Positions 6,012-6,332 of a DNA stretch of 6,332 bases are shown piece after piece. Numbering within the stretch: the stretch's first letter is position 1; each line of letters begins with the position of its first letter. The stretch comes from an uncultured Bacteroidota bacterium (lineage in GTDB: Bacteria > Bacteroidota > Bacteroidia > 2-12-FULL-35-15). Where the stretch lies: contig CAIRRW010000448.1 of assembly GCA_903881065.1 (NCBI GenBank), forward strand, positions 1 through 6,332, in the 5' to 3' direction. The notes below the pieces were generated by a model. It was not told the DNA's origin and made no database searches. It worked only from the letters and a program-made list of their open reading frames with translations. Both the position numbers and the translations under genes were made by a program.

Positions 6012-6332
6012 TTATGCCTTTTCTCGTAATTTACTTCCAATTAATTTATCAATTGGTAAAGTAAAATGATGTTCCGAAATCTCGTTTAAATCAAGCCAGC
6101 GAAAGGTTTGAACTTCATTAATTGAAGTATCAAAATCGAATTGATTCTGTTTTACGGATACAATAAAATTATCGACAGGCTTCACTCTATAATATATAGA
6201 TATAATTTGATGCGATGGATTGTAAGCAGAAACCTGAAAATAATCGGTAGTATAAAAATGCTCCACTACCTCTACTCTATTATTTGTTTCCTCCATAAAT
6301 TCACGCTTGAGGCAATCAATAGTTCCTTCGCC
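6012..6332 (-). CDS. NUDIX hydrolase, C-terminal part, cut by right edge
   Basis: The frame is open from the stop at 6012 to the window edge, giving 106 visible residues; the Met at 6296 is internal, not the start, because it falls inside the NUDIX box. The visible chain begins GEGTIDCLKREFMEETNN. This is the second half of the box (Ex7REUxEExGU), with Glu2, Arg10, Glu11, Glu14 and Glu15 in register; the usual Gly after EEx is Asn17. The catalytic Glu residues that bind Mg are therefore present. The rest (IISIYYRV, then VQTFRWLDLNEISEHHFTLPIDKLI) fits the final strands and helix of the fold. NUDIX enzymes cleave nucleoside diphosphates linked to another moiety; the substrate cannot be read here. 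The first part, including the box's leading Gly, is beyond the edge. The stop overlaps a tandem ATGCCTT repeat (6007-6020, plus strand). topA follows 204 bp downstream with its own promoter, so the two are probably separate units. Confidence 0.85.
   Translation of the reverse strand, partial: GEGTIDCLKREFMEETNNRVEVVEHFYTTDYFQVSAYNPSHQIISIYYRVKPVDNFIVSVKQNQFDFDTSINEVQTFRWLDLNEISEHHFTLPIDKLIGSKLREKA

Noticed and set aside
6007..6020. Tandem ATGCCTT ATGCCTT at the NUDIX stop codon
   Set aside because: Two 7-bp copies are easily produced by chance or one slippage event, and nothing else suggests a function.

Overview
The window is AT-rich, and every gene I can support lies on the minus strand. 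The genes point to the phylum Bacteroidota. Two are components of the type IX secretion (T9SS)/gliding machinery, which is restricted to that phylum. In addition, leaders before start codons are A/T-rich rather than Shine-Dalgarno-like, and upstream regions carry Bacteroidota-type promoter elements (TTTG, about 19-21 bp, TAnnTTTG). Genus cannot be told from the sequence.

In transcription order (right to left) the layout is as follows. (1) The C-terminal part of a NUDIX hydrolase, cut by the right edge (6012-6332). (2) A 204-bp gap with a good promoter and a pair of near-identical 13-bp repeats. (3) topA, DNA topoisomerase I, complete at 796 aa (3417-5807). (4) A 135-bp gap with a long hairpin. 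(5) A 389-aa arginase/formimidoylglutamase-fold protein that has lost three of the six canonical metal ligands (2112-3281). (6) A 134-bp gap with a candidate promoter overlapped by an inverted repeat. (7) A PorP/SprF-family outer-membrane protein (1006-1977). (8) A 117-bp gap in which I see no clear signal. (9) The N-terminal 296 residues of the lipoprotein GldK/PorK, cut by the left edge (1-888).

PorP and GldK are best read as the head of a T9SS core operon. In many Bacteroidota the order is porP-gldK-gldL-gldM-gldN, so gldL should begin just beyond the left edge. GldK, with GldN, forms the periplasmic ring attached to the outer membrane; PorP is an outer-membrane component of the same machine. 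topA and the NUDIX gene are housekeeping functions with no evident mechanistic link to secretion.

The item most worth a second look is the arginase-like protein. Its fold signatures are clear, but its metal site is broken and it has a Trp-rich C-terminal extension, so the automatic label 'formimidoylglutamase' is probably wrong as a statement of activity. I saw no CRISPR array, tRNA, rRNA, insertion sequence or phage gene. No gene-free stretch exceeds 300 bases.
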